Shown: positions 1 through 9,442, numbered from the stretch's first letter. The stretch is DNA of 39,192 nt from Bacteroidaceae bacterium (GCA_024695315.1 JAILIJ010000046.1:1-39192); one strand, 5' to 3'. Program-made: numbers and translations. Notes: generated by a model not told the origin, from the sequence alone.

Positions 1-1
1 C

Positions 2-1645
2 TTCGGTATTGGTTTCCAAAAGGGTGCAGAATATCGCTTCTCTGTTTGGGCACGTAACCCTAATGGCGATGGTGATGTGAAGTTGCGCATTATGCTTTGT
101 GATCCATCTACAATGGGTGAGCGTCAGCAGTTTACAGATGCGGAAGTTGTGGTTTCTGGTAAGGAATGGAAGAAGTATGAAGTTGTCATGAAGTCTGCAA
201 AGACTGTTGATAAGGGTACTCTCCGTGTTATGCTTAGAAGAAATTCCAAGACTGTAGACCTTGAGCACATAAGTCTTTTCCCTGTTGATGTATATAAGGG
301 AGATTCAAATGGTCTTCGTAAGGACCTTGCCGAGGCTCTTGAGCAGCTCAAACCAGGTGTGTTCCGTTTCCCAGGAGGATGTATTGTTGAGGGTACTGAC
401 CTTGCTACACGTTACCAGTGGAAGAACTCTGTAGGTCCAGTTGAAAATCGTCCTTTGAATGAGAATCGTTGGCACTATACTTTCGATTACCGTTTCTTCC
501 CAGATTATTATCAGTCATACGGACTTGGATTCTATGAGTATTTCCGTTTGTCTGAGCAGATTGGTGCTGAACCACTTCCTGTTGTCAGCGTAGGTTTGTC
601 ATGTGAGTTCCAAAATGGTGATAAGCGTGGTGATATGCATGTTGACGTTGACCAGCTTCAGCCATATATCGATGATGTACTTGACCTTATTGAGTTTGCT
701 AATGGTGATCCAGAAAAGAATTCATGGGCTAAGCTTCGTGCTGATATGGGACATCCAGCTCCATTCAACCTCAAGTATGTTGCTATTGGTAATGAGCAGT
801 GGGGTGCTATCTATCCTGAGAACTTGAAGCCATTCATTGAGCAGGTTCGCAAGAAGTATCCTAATATCAAGATTATCGGTACTTCTGGTCCTGATTCAGA
901 GGGCGGTAAGTTCGATTACTTGTGGCCAGAGATGAGAAAACTTGGCGTTGACCTTGTTGATGAGCATTTCTATCGTAATGAAGAGTGGTTCTTGAAGTCT
1001 GGTAATCGTTATGACAATTATAAGCGCGGCAAGAAAGATCCTAAGGTATTTGCAGGTGAGTACGCTTGTCATGGTAAGGGCAAGAAGTGGAATCACTTCA
1101 ATGCTGCTCTTATGGAAGCTGCGTTCATGACTGATCTTGAGCGTAATGCCGATGTTGTTGAGATGGCTACTTATGCCCCTCTTTTCGCACACGTAGAAGG
1201 ATGGCAGTGGCGCCCAGATGCTATTTGGTTTGATAATCTTCGTTCTTTCAATTCTTGCTCATATTACGTTCAGCAGCTCTATTCTTTGAATAAGGGTACT
1301 AATATGATTTCTTTAACTATGAACGGTAAGCCAGTTGCAGGCAATAGCGATCAGGATGGTCTCTTTGCTTCAGCTGTATATGACAAGAATACTTCAGAGA
1401 TTATCATTAAGGTTGTGAATGTTGGAGACAAGGCTCAGGATGTTACTTTCAATCTTAAGGGTATGAAGAAGGGTAGCCATGCTGCTGAGTTGATAACTCT
1501 TCACTCTGATAACCTGACAGCAGAGAACACTCTTGAGGCTCCAAAGTCAATCATTCCACAGTCATCAAGCTTGACTATTGATGCTCCTTCTTGTGGTATT
1601 AGCGTTCCTGCGCGTACTTTCCAGATTTACAAGATAAAGAAGTAA
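2..1645 (+). CDS. Alpha-L-arabinofuranosidase, GH51 family (5' end outside window)
   Basis: Removes alpha-L-arabinofuranosyl residues from arabinan or arabinoxylan side chains. The frame is open to the left edge of the window, so the N-terminus is missing; the GTG at 77 is an internal valine, not the start. About 547 residues are visible. The first ~95 resemble the end of a CBM4/9-like beta-sandwich (motif YRFSVWAR). They are followed by the GH51 barrel, with FRFPGGCIVEGTD, RPLNENRW and SVGLSCEFQ. The acid/base Glu is in GNEQWG (codon 794-796) and the probable nucleophile Glu is in GEYACHG (codon 1058-1060). The C-terminal ~130 residues form the usual beta-sandwich. A strong hairpin terminator follows. 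Family and catalytic residues are recognised from motifs; the arabinan side chains of pectin as substrate are inferred from the rhamnogalacturonan genes nearby. Confidence 0.93.
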   Translation, partial: FGIGFQKGAEYRFSVWARNPNGDGDVKLRIMLCDPSTMGERQQFTDAEVVVSGKEWKKYEVVMKSAKTVDKGTLRVMLRRNSKTVDLEHISLFPVDVYKGDSNGLRKDLAEALEQLKPGVFRFPGGCIVEGTDLATRYQWKNSVGPVENRPLNENRWHYTFDYRFFPDYYQSYGLGFYEYFRLSEQIGAEPLPVVSVGLSCEFQNGDKRGDMHVDVDQLQPYIDDVLDLIEFANGDPEKNSWAKLRADMGHPAPFNLKYVAIGNEQWGAIYPENLKPFIEQVRKKYPNIKIIGTSGPDSEGGKFDYLWPEMRKLGVDLVDEHFYRNEEWFLKSGNRYDNYKRGKKDPKVFAGEYACHGKGKKWNHFNAALMEAAFMTDLERNADVVEMATYAPLFAHVEGWQWRPDAIWFDNLRSFNSCSYYVQQLYSLNKGTNMISLTMNGKPVAGNSDQDGLFASAVYDKNTSEIIIKVVNVGDKAQDVTFNLKGMKKGSHAAELITLHSDNLTAENTLEAPKSIIPQSSSLTIDAPSCGISVPARTFQIYKIKK

Positions 1646-1715
1646 GCTTTTTGATATGAATGTATTTTTATAGAAAGTATATTCTACAACTTACTCAATT
1701 TCATATTTGATAAAT

Positions 1716-1752
1716 AAAATCCTCAAAGCGTTATGCTCTGAGGATTTTTTAT
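1716..1752 (+). terminator. Rho-independent terminator after the GH51 gene
   Basis: Inverted repeat AATCCTCA (1718-1725) / TGAGGATT (1739-1746) with a 13-nt loop, followed by a run of T. It lies 70 bp past the GH51 stop codon. Confidence 0.85.
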
Positions 1753-1876
1753 TGTTCCTGTCTGCTAAACATATTTTTAAGCAGGAATAATTGGTATAAA
1801 AACGTTCATTTTGCATAGGTTATTTAGGAGTATGATGTTGTACTCTGAGGGAAAAAACTCCAGAAGGAGCTATATT

Positions 1877-1921
1877 TTTAAAAATAAGTCCGCAATACCT
1901 TGTTTATTGGTACTGCGGACT
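1877..1921 (-). terminator. Terminator of dacB (minus strand)
   Basis: A 13-bp stem, 1887-1899 with 1909-1921 (one A·C mismatch), around a 9-nt loop. Read on the minus strand it ends in TATTTTTAAAAA. It lies 46 bp beyond the dacB stop. It and the GH51 terminator account for most of the 321-bp gap between the two convergent genes; nothing else is evident there. Confidence 0.8.
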
Positions 1922-1966
1922 CATAATTTGTTGCTTTATGGTTTCTGACGACAATATTTTCTATTC

Positions 1967-3379
1967 TTATTTGACCATTTCTCGGCAAACCCTATCCTGG
2001 AAGTCTCGTGCATTCCATACGGGTGTGTCTTTCTGTATGATGGCAAAAGCATACCAATGACCATTTATGCCGTGTGCATATCCTGCAAGAGAAGATGTAC
2101 CAGTAGTCACGATTGTACCTGTTTTGCAAAAGATACGTCCTTTAGTATATCCGTATGACATTCTTTTCTTGAGTGAACCGGTGCGGTTGATGAGTCCTGG
2201 GCTTGCTAACCCTTCGCTGATTAAGATGTCGCGTATATCTTCTTTATTGTATGCCCAAAGAAGTAATTGTACAAGAAAGTCAGATGTGAGTCTGTTTTCT
2301 GGTGACAATCCGCTTCCGTCGTTGATGACAAATCCTTCTGATTTTGTGTCTATACCCATTTCCTCCATCAAGAACTTTTCAACTTCATGAGGAGACTTTC
2401 CGTATTGGCTGTGCGATTGCCATAGTCCTCCATAAACATTATCGAGATGGTAGAATATGCTTTCTGCCTTTATGTTGCTGCTATAGATAAGCATAGGAGC
2501 GAGCACCTTTATAAGTGGTGTCTGGGAGGAGATAATACACTCGGCATTGTTTGTTAACTGGTCGAGGGCAATTCTTCTCATCATGTGATTTAAGTCGAAA
2601 GAAGGGTCTCCGAAGTGTTCTTGTGCCACTTTTGTCCAGTATTCGTTTAGATTTGGATCTTTGAGTGTGAACTGCTCTTCTTTGACTTTTATGCCTTTAT
2701 TTGCGAGTGTCTGTATGAAATTACGTTTAATGAATTTCTCCCCTTTGAGAAGTAGTGGCAATTTGAAGTATTTTATGTCCCATGGCTTGTCTGTTGGATG
2801 TGGACGTAAAGTGTCTCTTCTAGCCAAATTCATTATTATATTTCCCTCAATACGTTTGATGCCCTTTTCCTTAACAGCTTTTGCCCATTGATTGAAGTCC
2901 ATAAACAAAGGGTTGTCGTCCATCTTTAGGATTAAAGACCCGTTGAGAGTTCCGTTCTCGTCAATAGTTCCGTTCATGAATAGGGAGTCGCAAAATTCGT
3001 AGTTTTCTCCCAAACGGTCAATGGCAGTTATGGCAGTAAGCAGTTTCATACATGATGCAGGCGCCATGAGCATCTGGTCATTATGATTATAGATGTATGT
3101 GCCTGTTGATATGTCGTATATGCTTATTGCGGTATTGTCATGTGTTATTCCTCTTCTAAAAGTTGTTAAGAGTTTGTCTATACTCTGTTGCATGTGCATA
3201 TCGTGATGGAAGATATATGCAGCAGAGTCAGACTTGTCTTTTGTAGCGTTTTGTATTAAGGTTGGTACCTCATTCTTGTTCTCAATTGTTTCTGTTTTGT
3301 CCGTTTTGCCAGGTTTAATAGGTCCTGACTTCCATATTGCTAATAGTGATAAAAATAGTAGATACGTTAGATGTCTCAT
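1967..3379 (-). CDS. dacB: D-alanyl-D-alanine carboxypeptidase/endopeptidase, PBP4 type (peptidase S13)
   Basis: Periplasmic serine peptidase that trims or cleaves D-Ala crosslinks in peptidoglycan. All three penicillin-binding motifs are present in the 470 residues: SxxK as S109-C-M-K112 in APASCMKLL, SxN as S300-S-N302, and KTG at 419-421 followed by the conserved GTSSLAGY. NDGSGLSPENRLTS around 353-366 is typical of S13 enzymes. The N-terminus (MRHLTYLLFLSLLAI) is a hydrophobic export signal without a lipobox cysteine. A K/E/T-rich stretch of about 35 residues separates it from the catalytic domain. It is transcribed in the same direction as xth but 190 bp away, so co-transcription is uncertain. 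A housekeeping cell-wall gene with no link to the neighbouring sugar genes. Confidence 0.93.
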   Translation of the reverse strand: MRHLTYLLFLSLLAIWKSGPIKPGKTDKTETIENKNEVPTLIQNATKDKSDSAAYIFHHDMHMQQSIDKLLTTFRRGITHDNTAISIYDISTGTYIYNHNDQMLMAPASCMKLLTAITAIDRLGENYEFCDSLFMNGTIDENGTLNGSLILKMDDNPLFMDFNQWAKAVKEKGIKRIEGNIIMNLARRDTLRPHPTDKPWDIKYFKLPLLLKGEKFIKRNFIQTLANKGIKVKEEQFTLKDPNLNEYWTKVAQEHFGDPSFDLNHMMRRIALDQLTNNAECIISSQTPLIKVLAPMLIYSSNIKAESIFYHLDNVYGGLWQSHSQYGKSPHEVEKFLMEEMGIDTKSEGFVINDGSGLSPENRLTSDFLVQLLLWAYNKEDIRDILISEGLASPGLINRTGSLKKRMSYGYTKGRIFCKTGTIVTTGTSSLAGYAHGINGHWYAFAIIQKDTPVWNARDFQDRVCREMVK

Positions 3380-3569
3380 TTATAATCCCTGAAAATACAC
3401 TTATTAAAGATTTCTATGCTATATAATAATCTGAAGTAGTTAGAAAGTCGATAGATGATATGGAAAACATATCGTGTAGTCTCTTTAATTTCTATATTAC
3501 TTCACTTATAACTCCTTTTTACTTCCTGCAAGTGAGTGTTTGCCTAACTTGCGAAACTTGAGTGATAAT

Positions 3570-4325
3570 CTAATCCTTTATTACCACTTCTACAGGGCAG
3601 TGGTCACTTCCCATTATTTCTGAGTGTATAGATGCACTCTCGAGTCGTTCTGTCAATCTGTTTGACACGAGGAAATAATCTATGCGCCATCCGGCGTTTT
3701 TCTCTCTTGCATGGAAACGGTAGCTCCACCAAGAGTATGCACCTTCTTGTGAAGGGTAGAAGAAACGAAAAGTGTCTGTAAATCCGCTATCGAGCAAGAT
3801 TGTCATTTTTTCTCGCTCTTCATCGGTAAATCCTGCATTTCTTCTATTTGTCTTTGGATTCTTTATGTCTATTTCTTTGTGAGCAACATTCATGTCCCCA
3901 CAAACTATTATTGGCTTAATTTTGTCGAGACGTAGGAGATAATCTCTAAATGCCTCTTCCCATGTCATGCGGTAGTCCAAACGTCGTAATTCGTCTTGAG
4001 AATTAGGAGTGTAGACGGTAATCAGGTAGTGGTCCTCGAATTCCAGCGTTATAACCCTGCCTTCGTGGTCGTGTTCTTCAATACCCAGTCCATAAGAAAC
4101 ACTTATTGGCTCTTTGCGTGTGAAGATTGCTGTTCCTGAATAGCCTTTTTTTTCAGCATAGTTCCAGTAGGATTTATATCCTGGAAAATCAATATCAAGC
4201 TGTCCTTCCTGCATTTTTGTTTCCTGAAGGCAAAAGGCGTCTGCATTTAGCTTCTCAAATGACTCTTTGAAGTCTTTTCCAACGCAAGCACGTAGGCCAT
4301 TAACATTCCAACTTATATATTTCAT
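3570..4325 (-). CDS. xth: Exodeoxyribonuclease III (AP endonuclease)
   Basis: DNA repair nuclease of the exonuclease III/APE1 fold: 3'-5' exonuclease on duplex DNA and incision at abasic sites. Its 251 residues match the usual length. The family motifs appear in order: WNVNG with N7, LQETK with metal-binding E35, YTPNS, the catalytic GDMNVAH, WRIDYFLVS, and the C-terminal GSDHCPV with the Asp/His pair. Divergent from rhaB; a minus-strand TATATTTG (4353-4360) upstream of the ATG is a plausible -7 element. Exact paralogue type (xthA or exoA) cannot be settled here. Confidence 0.95.
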   Translation of the reverse strand: MKYISWNVNGLRACVGKDFKESFEKLNADAFCLQETKMQEGQLDIDFPGYKSYWNYAEKKGYSGTAIFTRKEPISVSYGLGIEEHDHEGRVITLEFEDHYLITVYTPNSQDELRRLDYRMTWEEAFRDYLLRLDKIKPIIVCGDMNVAHKEIDIKNPKTNRRNAGFTDEEREKMTILLDSGFTDTFRFFYPSQEGAYSWWSYRFHAREKNAGWRIDYFLVSNRLTERLESASIHSEIMGSDHCPVEVVIKD

Positions 4326-4421
4326 AAAGGCTTACTTGTTTTTATGTGCGTGCAAATATAGTAATAATAAACCATATTTTATCTTTTTTTTTATGATTTG
4401 TCAACTGAAAAATGCAAAACT

Positions 4422-4482
4422 ATTGTCGGAAAGAAATAATTTTTATACCTTTGACAAGAATTTAACTTAAACCTTAACTTAA
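4422..4482 (+). promoter_or_regulatory. Promoter and leader of the rha operon
   Basis: Bacteroidota-type promoter: ATTG at 4422-4425, a 20-bp spacer, then TACCTTTG at 4446-4453. The short leader holds a direct repeat of TTAACTTAA (4462-4470 and 4474-4482) ending two bases before the rhaB ATG at 4485. The repeat may be an operator or simply an AT-rich ribosome-loading sequence. Confidence 0.7.
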
Positions 4483-4484
4483 GA

Positions 4485-5960
4485 ATGACAACAACTAACT
4501 TCTTTGCCGTTGACCTTGGTGCTACTAGTGGACGTACTATTTTGGGGTCTATTGTTGATGGTAAATTAGAACAACGAGAGCTGACTCGTTTTCCAAATAA
4601 TATAATTCAGACAGGTGGACATTTCTTCTGGGATATCTATGCTTTGTATAATGAGATTATCAGAGGATTGAAGGTCGTTGCTGAAGAGAAAATAGAGATA
4701 TCATCTATTGGTATTGACACATGGGGTGTTGACTTCGTGTTTGTTGGTGATGATGGAGGTATACTGCGTAATCCTTATTGCTATCGTGATCCATTCACGG
4801 ATAATGCTATGGAGGATTACTTCAATCTTATACCAAAGGAAATGGTATATGAGAAGACAGGTATTCAGTTTATGCAGTTTAACTCACTCTTCCAGTTGTG
4901 TGCTATGAGAAAGAATAGAGATTCTGCGTTGGCTGCTGCTAATAAGATTCTCTTTGTTCCTGATGCGTTGACTTATATGCTTACTGGCGAGGCTGTATGT
5001 GAATATACGATACTTAGCACGAGCCAGTTGCTTGATCCACGTACTAAGAAGATTGATGTAGAACTCATCAATGTGCTTGGTTTGGAAGAAAGCCATTTTG
5101 GACGTTATGTAAATCCAAGTGATAAAGTAGGTGTCCTTACTGAGGAAGTACAGAAGATTACAGGTCTTGGACCTGTTCCTGTTATTGCTGTGGCTGGTCA
5201 TGATACAGGTTCTGCAGTTGCTGCTGTTCCTGCTCAGAACGAAAAATTCGCTTATCTTTCTTGTGGTACATGGTCTTTGCTTGGTATCGAAACTAAGGAT
5301 GCTATTATCAGCAAGAAGAGCTTCAAGTATAATTTTACAAATGAGGGAGGTATCGAGGGTACTACTCGTTTCTTGAAGAATATTTGTGGTATGTGGCTTC
5401 TTGAGCGTTGCCGTCAGGAATGGACAGATGCGCCTAAGGATGTTAACCAGATAAATAGAGAGAGCATGGATGTGCCTGCTTTCCAGAACTTCATTTATCC
5501 TGATGCTCCTGAGTTTGCTAATCCTGCAAGTATGGTGGATGCAATTCAGAACTTCTGCCGTAGGACAGGTCAGCCTGTTCCTCAGACATATAAGGAAATT
5601 GCTCGATGCATATTCCAGAGTCTTGCTATGCGTTATCGTCAGGTGCTCGGCTATCTTAAGGATATGGCTCCATTCCCAATCGAGAAACTTCATGTCATTG
5701 GTGGTGGAACAAAGAACGTTTATCTCATGCAGATGGCTGCTAATGCCATTGGCATGGAAGTCGTGACTGGTCCTATGGAAGGTACAGCTATCGGAAATAT
5801 AATGCTTCAGGCTAAGGCTGCTGGACTTGTGAATGACATGTTTGAGATGCGTAAGATTATTGCTGACAGCATCGAACTTGCTACATATACTCCTAAGGAG
5901 ACTGATGAGTGGGAGGCTGCTTATCAGAAGTATCTCCAAGTTACTCAGGAGTACGTATAA
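4485..5960 (+). CDS. rhaB: Rhamnulokinase (FGGY family)
   Basis: Phosphorylates L-rhamnulose to L-rhamnulose-1-phosphate in the cytoplasm. The 491-residue protein starts with the FGGY phosphate-binding loop (AVDLGATSGR, residues 8-17). It carries DTWGVDFVF, the second-domain GHDTGSAVAAVP (about 237) and LSCGTWSLLG, and the adenine-site HVIGGGTKN / GPMEGTAIGN near the C-terminus. Together with the isomerase, symporter and aldolase that follow, this identifies the substrate as rhamnulose rather than xylulose or fuculose. First gene of the operon; 125 bp separate it from rhaA. The Bacteroides name would be rhaK. Confidence 0.95.
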   Translation: MTTTNFFAVDLGATSGRTILGSIVDGKLEQRELTRFPNNIIQTGGHFFWDIYALYNEIIRGLKVVAEEKIEISSIGIDTWGVDFVFVGDDGGILRNPYCYRDPFTDNAMEDYFNLIPKEMVYEKTGIQFMQFNSLFQLCAMRKNRDSALAAANKILFVPDALTYMLTGEAVCEYTILSTSQLLDPRTKKIDVELINVLGLEESHFGRYVNPSDKVGVLTEEVQKITGLGPVPVIAVAGHDTGSAVAAVPAQNEKFAYLSCGTWSLLGIETKDAIISKKSFKYNFTNEGGIEGTTRFLKNICGMWLLERCRQEWTDAPKDVNQINRESMDVPAFQNFIYPDAPEFANPASMVDAIQNFCRRTGQPVPQTYKEIARCIFQSLAMRYRQVLGYLKDMAPFPIEKLHVIGGGTKNVYLMQMAANAIGMEVVTGPMEGTAIGNIMLQAKAAGLVNDMFEMRKIIADSIELATYTPKETDEWEAAYQKYLQVTQEYV

Positions 5961-6085
5961 AGAATGTATCAGTTAGACGCTAGGAAAGTGACGCACATGT
6001 TTTTCCTGGTCTTCCTGGGCAGACTTTTTCTATAAACAATTAAGTATAATAAAATCTAACAATAACAAATACTAACCATTTATTT

Positions 6086-7339
6086 ATGAAAACAGAACTT
6101 ATTTCAAAAGCATATGAGGTTGCTAAAGCACGCTATGCTGAGTGTGGTGTTGATACAGAGGCAGTCCTCAAACAGTTACAGGATTTTCACCTTTCACTTC
6201 ATTGCTGGCAGGCAGATGACGTGCACGGCTTCGAGGTACAGGCAGGCGCTATGTCTGGTGGTATTCAGTCAACAGGTGATTTCCCAGGTGCAGCACGCAA
6301 TATAGATGAGCTTCGTAAGGATATCCTAAAGGCAAAGTCACTTATTCCAGGTAACCACCGTTTGAATCTTCATGAGATTTATGGCGATTTTCAGGGTAAG
6401 GTTGTCGATCGTGATGAGATTACTGTAGACTATTTCAAGTCTTGGATAGAGTGGGGTAAGGAGAACAATACTCTTCTTGACTTTAACTCAACATCTTTCT
6501 CTCACCCTAAGTCTGGCAGTCTTTCTTTGTCAAACCCAGATAAGGGTATTCGTGATTTCTGGATTGAGCATACTAAGCGTTGCCGTGACATTGCAAATGC
6601 TATGGGTGAGGCACAGAACGATCCATGTATAATGAACCTTTGGGTTCACGATGGTTGTAAGGATCAGAGCGTTAATCACTTCATGTATCGTAAATATCTT
6701 AAGGAGTCACTTGATGAGATCTTCGCTAAAAAGCAGCCTATGATGAAGGATACTATTGAAGGTAAAGTATTCGGTATCGGTCTTGAGAGCTTTACTGTTG
6801 GTTCACATGACTTCTATACAGGATATGCAGCTTCACATAATATGATGCAGACTATCGATACTGGTCACTATCATCCAACTGAGATGCCTGGTGATAAGGT
6901 AAGCGCTTTGCTTCAGTTCCTCCCAGAGTTGATGCTTCACGTTAGCCGTCCTGTACGTTGGGACTCTGACCACGTTACAATTATGGATGATCCTACTCAG
7001 GATCTCTTCTCAGAAATCGTTCGTGCTGGAGCTCTTGATCGTGTACACTATGGTCTTGACTTCTTTGATGGTTCAATCAACCGTATCGGAGCTTACGTTA
7101 TCGGTTCTCGTTCTGCTCAGAAGTGTATGCTTCGTGCTCTCCTCGAGCCAAAGGAGCTTATCAGCAAGTTGGAAATCGCTGGTGAGGGATACAAGGTTCT
7201 CGGTCTTATCGAGGAACAGAAGGCTATGCCATGGCAGGCTGTTTACGATGAATTCTGTGTACGTAATAATGTACCTGTTGGTGCTGAGTTTATGGCAGAA
7301 ATCGACAAGTATGTTGCTGATGTAACTTCAAAGCGATAA
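6086..7339 (+). CDS. rhaA: L-rhamnose isomerase
   Basis: Interconverts L-rhamnose and L-rhamnulose, the first step of catabolism. At 417 residues it is close to the E. coli enzyme (419) and similar along its whole length: an N-terminal LHCWQADDVHGFE, then RLNLHEIYGDF, DFNSTSFSHP, MNLWVHDGCKD, GLESFTVGSHDFYTGYA and the metal-site region RWDSDHVTIMDD. The ATG at 6086 follows an A-rich Bacteroidota leader. A weak inverted repeat (AGGAAA / TTTCCT) lies in the 125 bp after rhaB. The stop is only 3 bp from the next start codon, so rhaA and rhaT are surely co-transcribed. In the Bacteroides nomenclature this gene is rhaI. Confidence 0.96.
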   Translation: MKTELISKAYEVAKARYAECGVDTEAVLKQLQDFHLSLHCWQADDVHGFEVQAGAMSGGIQSTGDFPGAARNIDELRKDILKAKSLIPGNHRLNLHEIYGDFQGKVVDRDEITVDYFKSWIEWGKENNTLLDFNSTSFSHPKSGSLSLSNPDKGIRDFWIEHTKRCRDIANAMGEAQNDPCIMNLWVHDGCKDQSVNHFMYRKYLKESLDEIFAKKQPMMKDTIEGKVFGIGLESFTVGSHDFYTGYAASHNMMQTIDTGHYHPTEMPGDKVSALLQFLPELMLHVSRPVRWDSDHVTIMDDPTQDLFSEIVRAGALDRVHYGLDFFDGSINRIGAYVIGSRSAQKCMLRALLEPKELISKLEIAGEGYKVLGLIEEQKAMPWQAVYDEFCVRNNVPVGAEFMAEIDKYVADVTSKR

Positions 7340-7342
7340 GTT

Positions 7343-8374
7343 ATGGATATTGCTATAGGATTACTTATCATAGCTATTGGCGCATTTTGCCAAAGTTCAT
7401 GTTATGTGCCTATTAACAAGATAAAGGATTGGAGCTGGGAGAGCTACTGGATTATCCAGGGAGTCTTTGCTTGGCTCCTCCTTCCTTTCTTGGGAGCACT
7501 TCTTGCTGTACCTGAAGGGCATTCGCTCTTTGAACTTTTTGCAGGTGCAGATGCGTTTAATATTTGGATGACAATACTCTTTGGAGTGTTATGGGGTGTT
7601 GGTGGACTTACTTTCGGTTTGTCTATGCGTTACCTCGGAGTTGCTTTGGGACAGTCTATCGCACTTGGTACATGTGCTGGTCTTGGAACTGTTATGGGAC
7701 CTATATTCCTTAATTTCTTCTTTCCAGAAGACGATCCGTTGTCTCAGCTTACTTCTTCGGTACTTATTGGAGTGGCAGTAACTCTTATTGGTATTGCTAT
7801 CATTGGATTTGCTGGTTCTTTAAAGTCCGCTTCATTATCAGAGGAGGAGAATAAAGAAGCTGTTAAGGATTTTGATTTTACTAAGGGATTGGCTATTGCT
7901 TTGCTTGCTGGTTTCATGAGTGGATGTTTTAATGTGGGACTCGCTTTTGGTGAAGATATAAAGTTGCCAGATTCTAATCCTATGTTTGCCACTCTTCCTG
8001 CTACTTTGCTCGTAACTTTGGGTGGCTTTGTGACAAATGCAGTATACTGTTTCTACCAAAATCATGTTAATGGTACGTGGGGCGATTATAAGAAGAAGTC
8101 TGTATGGACCAATAACTTGATATTCTGCCTTATTGCAGGTGCACTCTGGTATAGTCAGTTTTTCGGACTCTCTTTAGGAAAGGGTTTTCTCACAGAATCA
8201 CCAGTGCTCATGACATTTGCATTCTGTATTCTCATGGCATTGAATGTGACATTCTCTAATGTCTGGGGAATTATTCTTGACGAGTGGAAAGGATGCTCAA
8301 AGAAAACTATTACTGTTCTTGTGATAGGATTGTTGATACTTATTATTTCAACTTTCCTCCCTCAATTACTATAA
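7343..8374 (+). CDS. rhaT: L-rhamnose/H+ symporter (RhaT family)
   Basis: Inner-membrane importer of L-rhamnose. The 343 residues contain about ten hydrophobic segments. The N-terminal pattern (IGAFCQSSCYVPINKIKDWSW) and the internal WGVGGLTFGLSMRYLGVALG and GLGTVMGP motifs are characteristic of RhaT and of the related drug/metabolite transporter fold. The ATG lies 3 bp after the rhaA stop. The gene equals rhaP in Bacteroides nomenclature. An inner-membrane symporter implies that rhamnose reaches the periplasm free or is released there by glycosidases, consistent with the pectin-degrading enzymes in this window. Confidence 0.94.
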   Translation: MDIAIGLLIIAIGAFCQSSCYVPINKIKDWSWESYWIIQGVFAWLLLPFLGALLAVPEGHSLFELFAGADAFNIWMTILFGVLWGVGGLTFGLSMRYLGVALGQSIALGTCAGLGTVMGPIFLNFFFPEDDPLSQLTSSVLIGVAVTLIGIAIIGFAGSLKSASLSEEENKEAVKDFDFTKGLAIALLAGFMSGCFNVGLAFGEDIKLPDSNPMFATLPATLLVTLGGFVTNAVYCFYQNHVNGTWGDYKKKSVWTNNLIFCLIAGALWYSQFFGLSLGKGFLTESPVLMTFAFCILMALNVTFSNVWGIILDEWKGCSKKTITVLVIGLLILIISTFLPQLL

Positions 8375-8404
8375 AAATAATAATTTAATTTTAAGGTAAA
8401 AAAT

Positions 8405-9226
8405 ATGGCTTCAATTTTAGATGGTCGCAAGGGATTGGCTGAGGTAATCGACCAGATTGCTGAAGTTACAGGTTATCTCTGGCAAAAAGGATGGGCTGAG
8501 CGTAATGGTGGTAATATCACTGTAAACGTTACGGAATTTATGGATGATGAGTGTAAGGCTATGCCAGCTATCGCTCCTGTTAAGCAGATAGGACTGGTAC
8601 TTCCTTATCTCAAAGGAAAATACTTCTATTGTAAGGGTACAGGAAAGCGTATGCGTGACCTTGCAAAGTTCCCTATGCAGAATGGCTCTATAATCCGCAT
8701 TTGTGACGACTGTGCTAGTTATGAGATAATTGCAGACGAACCTGTTTGCCCAACTTCTGAGCTTCCTACTCACCTTATACTCCAGAATCACCTCTTAGAA
8801 ACTGGTAGTTGTTATAAGGCTACGCTTCATACTCATCCTATTGAGCTTGTAGCAATGTCTCATATTGGCCGATTCTTGCAACGTGACGAGATGACTCGTG
8901 TACTTTGGTCTATGATTCCTGAGACTCTTGCATTTGCTCCTCTTGGCATAGGTATAGTTCCTTATGGACTTCCAAGTTCTGTAGAGCTTGCTAAAGATAC
9001 TCTTGAGCAGATTAAGACTCACGACGTTGTGATGTGGGAGAAGCATGGTACAGTTGCCGTTGGACAGGATATAATGGATGCTTTCGATCAGACTGATGTT
9101 TTGAATAAGGCAGCTACTATTTATATGACGGCTCGCTCAATGGGTAGTGAGCCAGACGGAATGACTGCTGAGGCAATGAAAGAAGTACAGGATGTCTTTA
9201 ATCTTCCAAAAAAGCGTCCTTGCTAA
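8405..9226 (+). CDS. rhaD: Rhamnulose-1-phosphate aldolase (class II)
   Basis: Cleaves L-rhamnulose-1-phosphate into dihydroxyacetone phosphate and L-lactaldehyde. The 273-residue protein matches E. coli RhaD in length. It keeps the zinc ligands: the His pair in ATLHTHPIEL (H142, H144) and the later His in MWEKHGTVAVG (H214). The N-terminal GYLWQKGWAERNGGNIT is typical of the family. Last gene of the operon, followed by a strong terminator. No reductase for the lactaldehyde product and no rhaR regulator follow, unlike the Bacteroides thetaiotaomicron rha cluster. Confidence 0.95.
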   Translation: MASILDGRKGLAEVIDQIAEVTGYLWQKGWAERNGGNITVNVTEFMDDECKAMPAIAPVKQIGLVLPYLKGKYFYCKGTGKRMRDLAKFPMQNGSIIRICDDCASYEIIADEPVCPTSELPTHLILQNHLLETGSCYKATLHTHPIELVAMSHIGRFLQRDEMTRVLWSMIPETLAFAPLGIGIVPYGLPSSVELAKDTLEQIKTHDVVMWEKHGTVAVGQDIMDAFDQTDVLNKAATIYMTARSMGSEPDGMTAEAMKEVQDVFNLPKKRPC

Positions 9227-9250
9227 GTAAATAATATCATTTTTATTTTA

Positions 9251-9291
9251 TCAATCTCATAAGAAATTGTTCTTATGAGATTGATTTTTTT
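9251..9291 (+). terminator. Terminator of the rha operon
   Basis: A perfect 15-bp stem (9251-9265 with 9270-9284) around a 4-nt loop, followed by seven T residues. It lies 25 bp after the rhaD stop. Confidence 0.95.
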
Positions 9292-9406
9292 GTTTTAAAT
9301 GTCCTTTTTTTTGTGTGTAATTGTTCTTTATAAGTGTATTTTTGTCCTTTTTGTTTTGCTATTTTATAAAAAGTGTTAGATAAATGTAAAAAATACATTC
9401 AAAATA

Positions 9407-9436
9407 TTGTGGTAATCTTATTTTTTCATATCTTTG
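9407..9436 (+). promoter_or_regulatory. Promoter of the putative small RNA
   Basis: TTG at 9407-9409 (within ATTG), a 19-bp spacer, and TATCTTTG at 9429-9436: a full Bacteroidota promoter with no protein gene downstream on this strand for over 3 kb. Confidence 0.7.
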
Positions 9437-9442
9437 CAATAA

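Noticed and set aside
4884..5939. A 351-codon open frame antisense to rhaB
   Set aside because: It is the complement of the kinase coding frame, with no domain recognised and no promoter. It is a by-product of codon use.
5990..6040. Inverted repeat between rhaB and rhaA as an attenuator
   Set aside because: Only a 6-bp stem with a long loop and no T tract; too weak to call.
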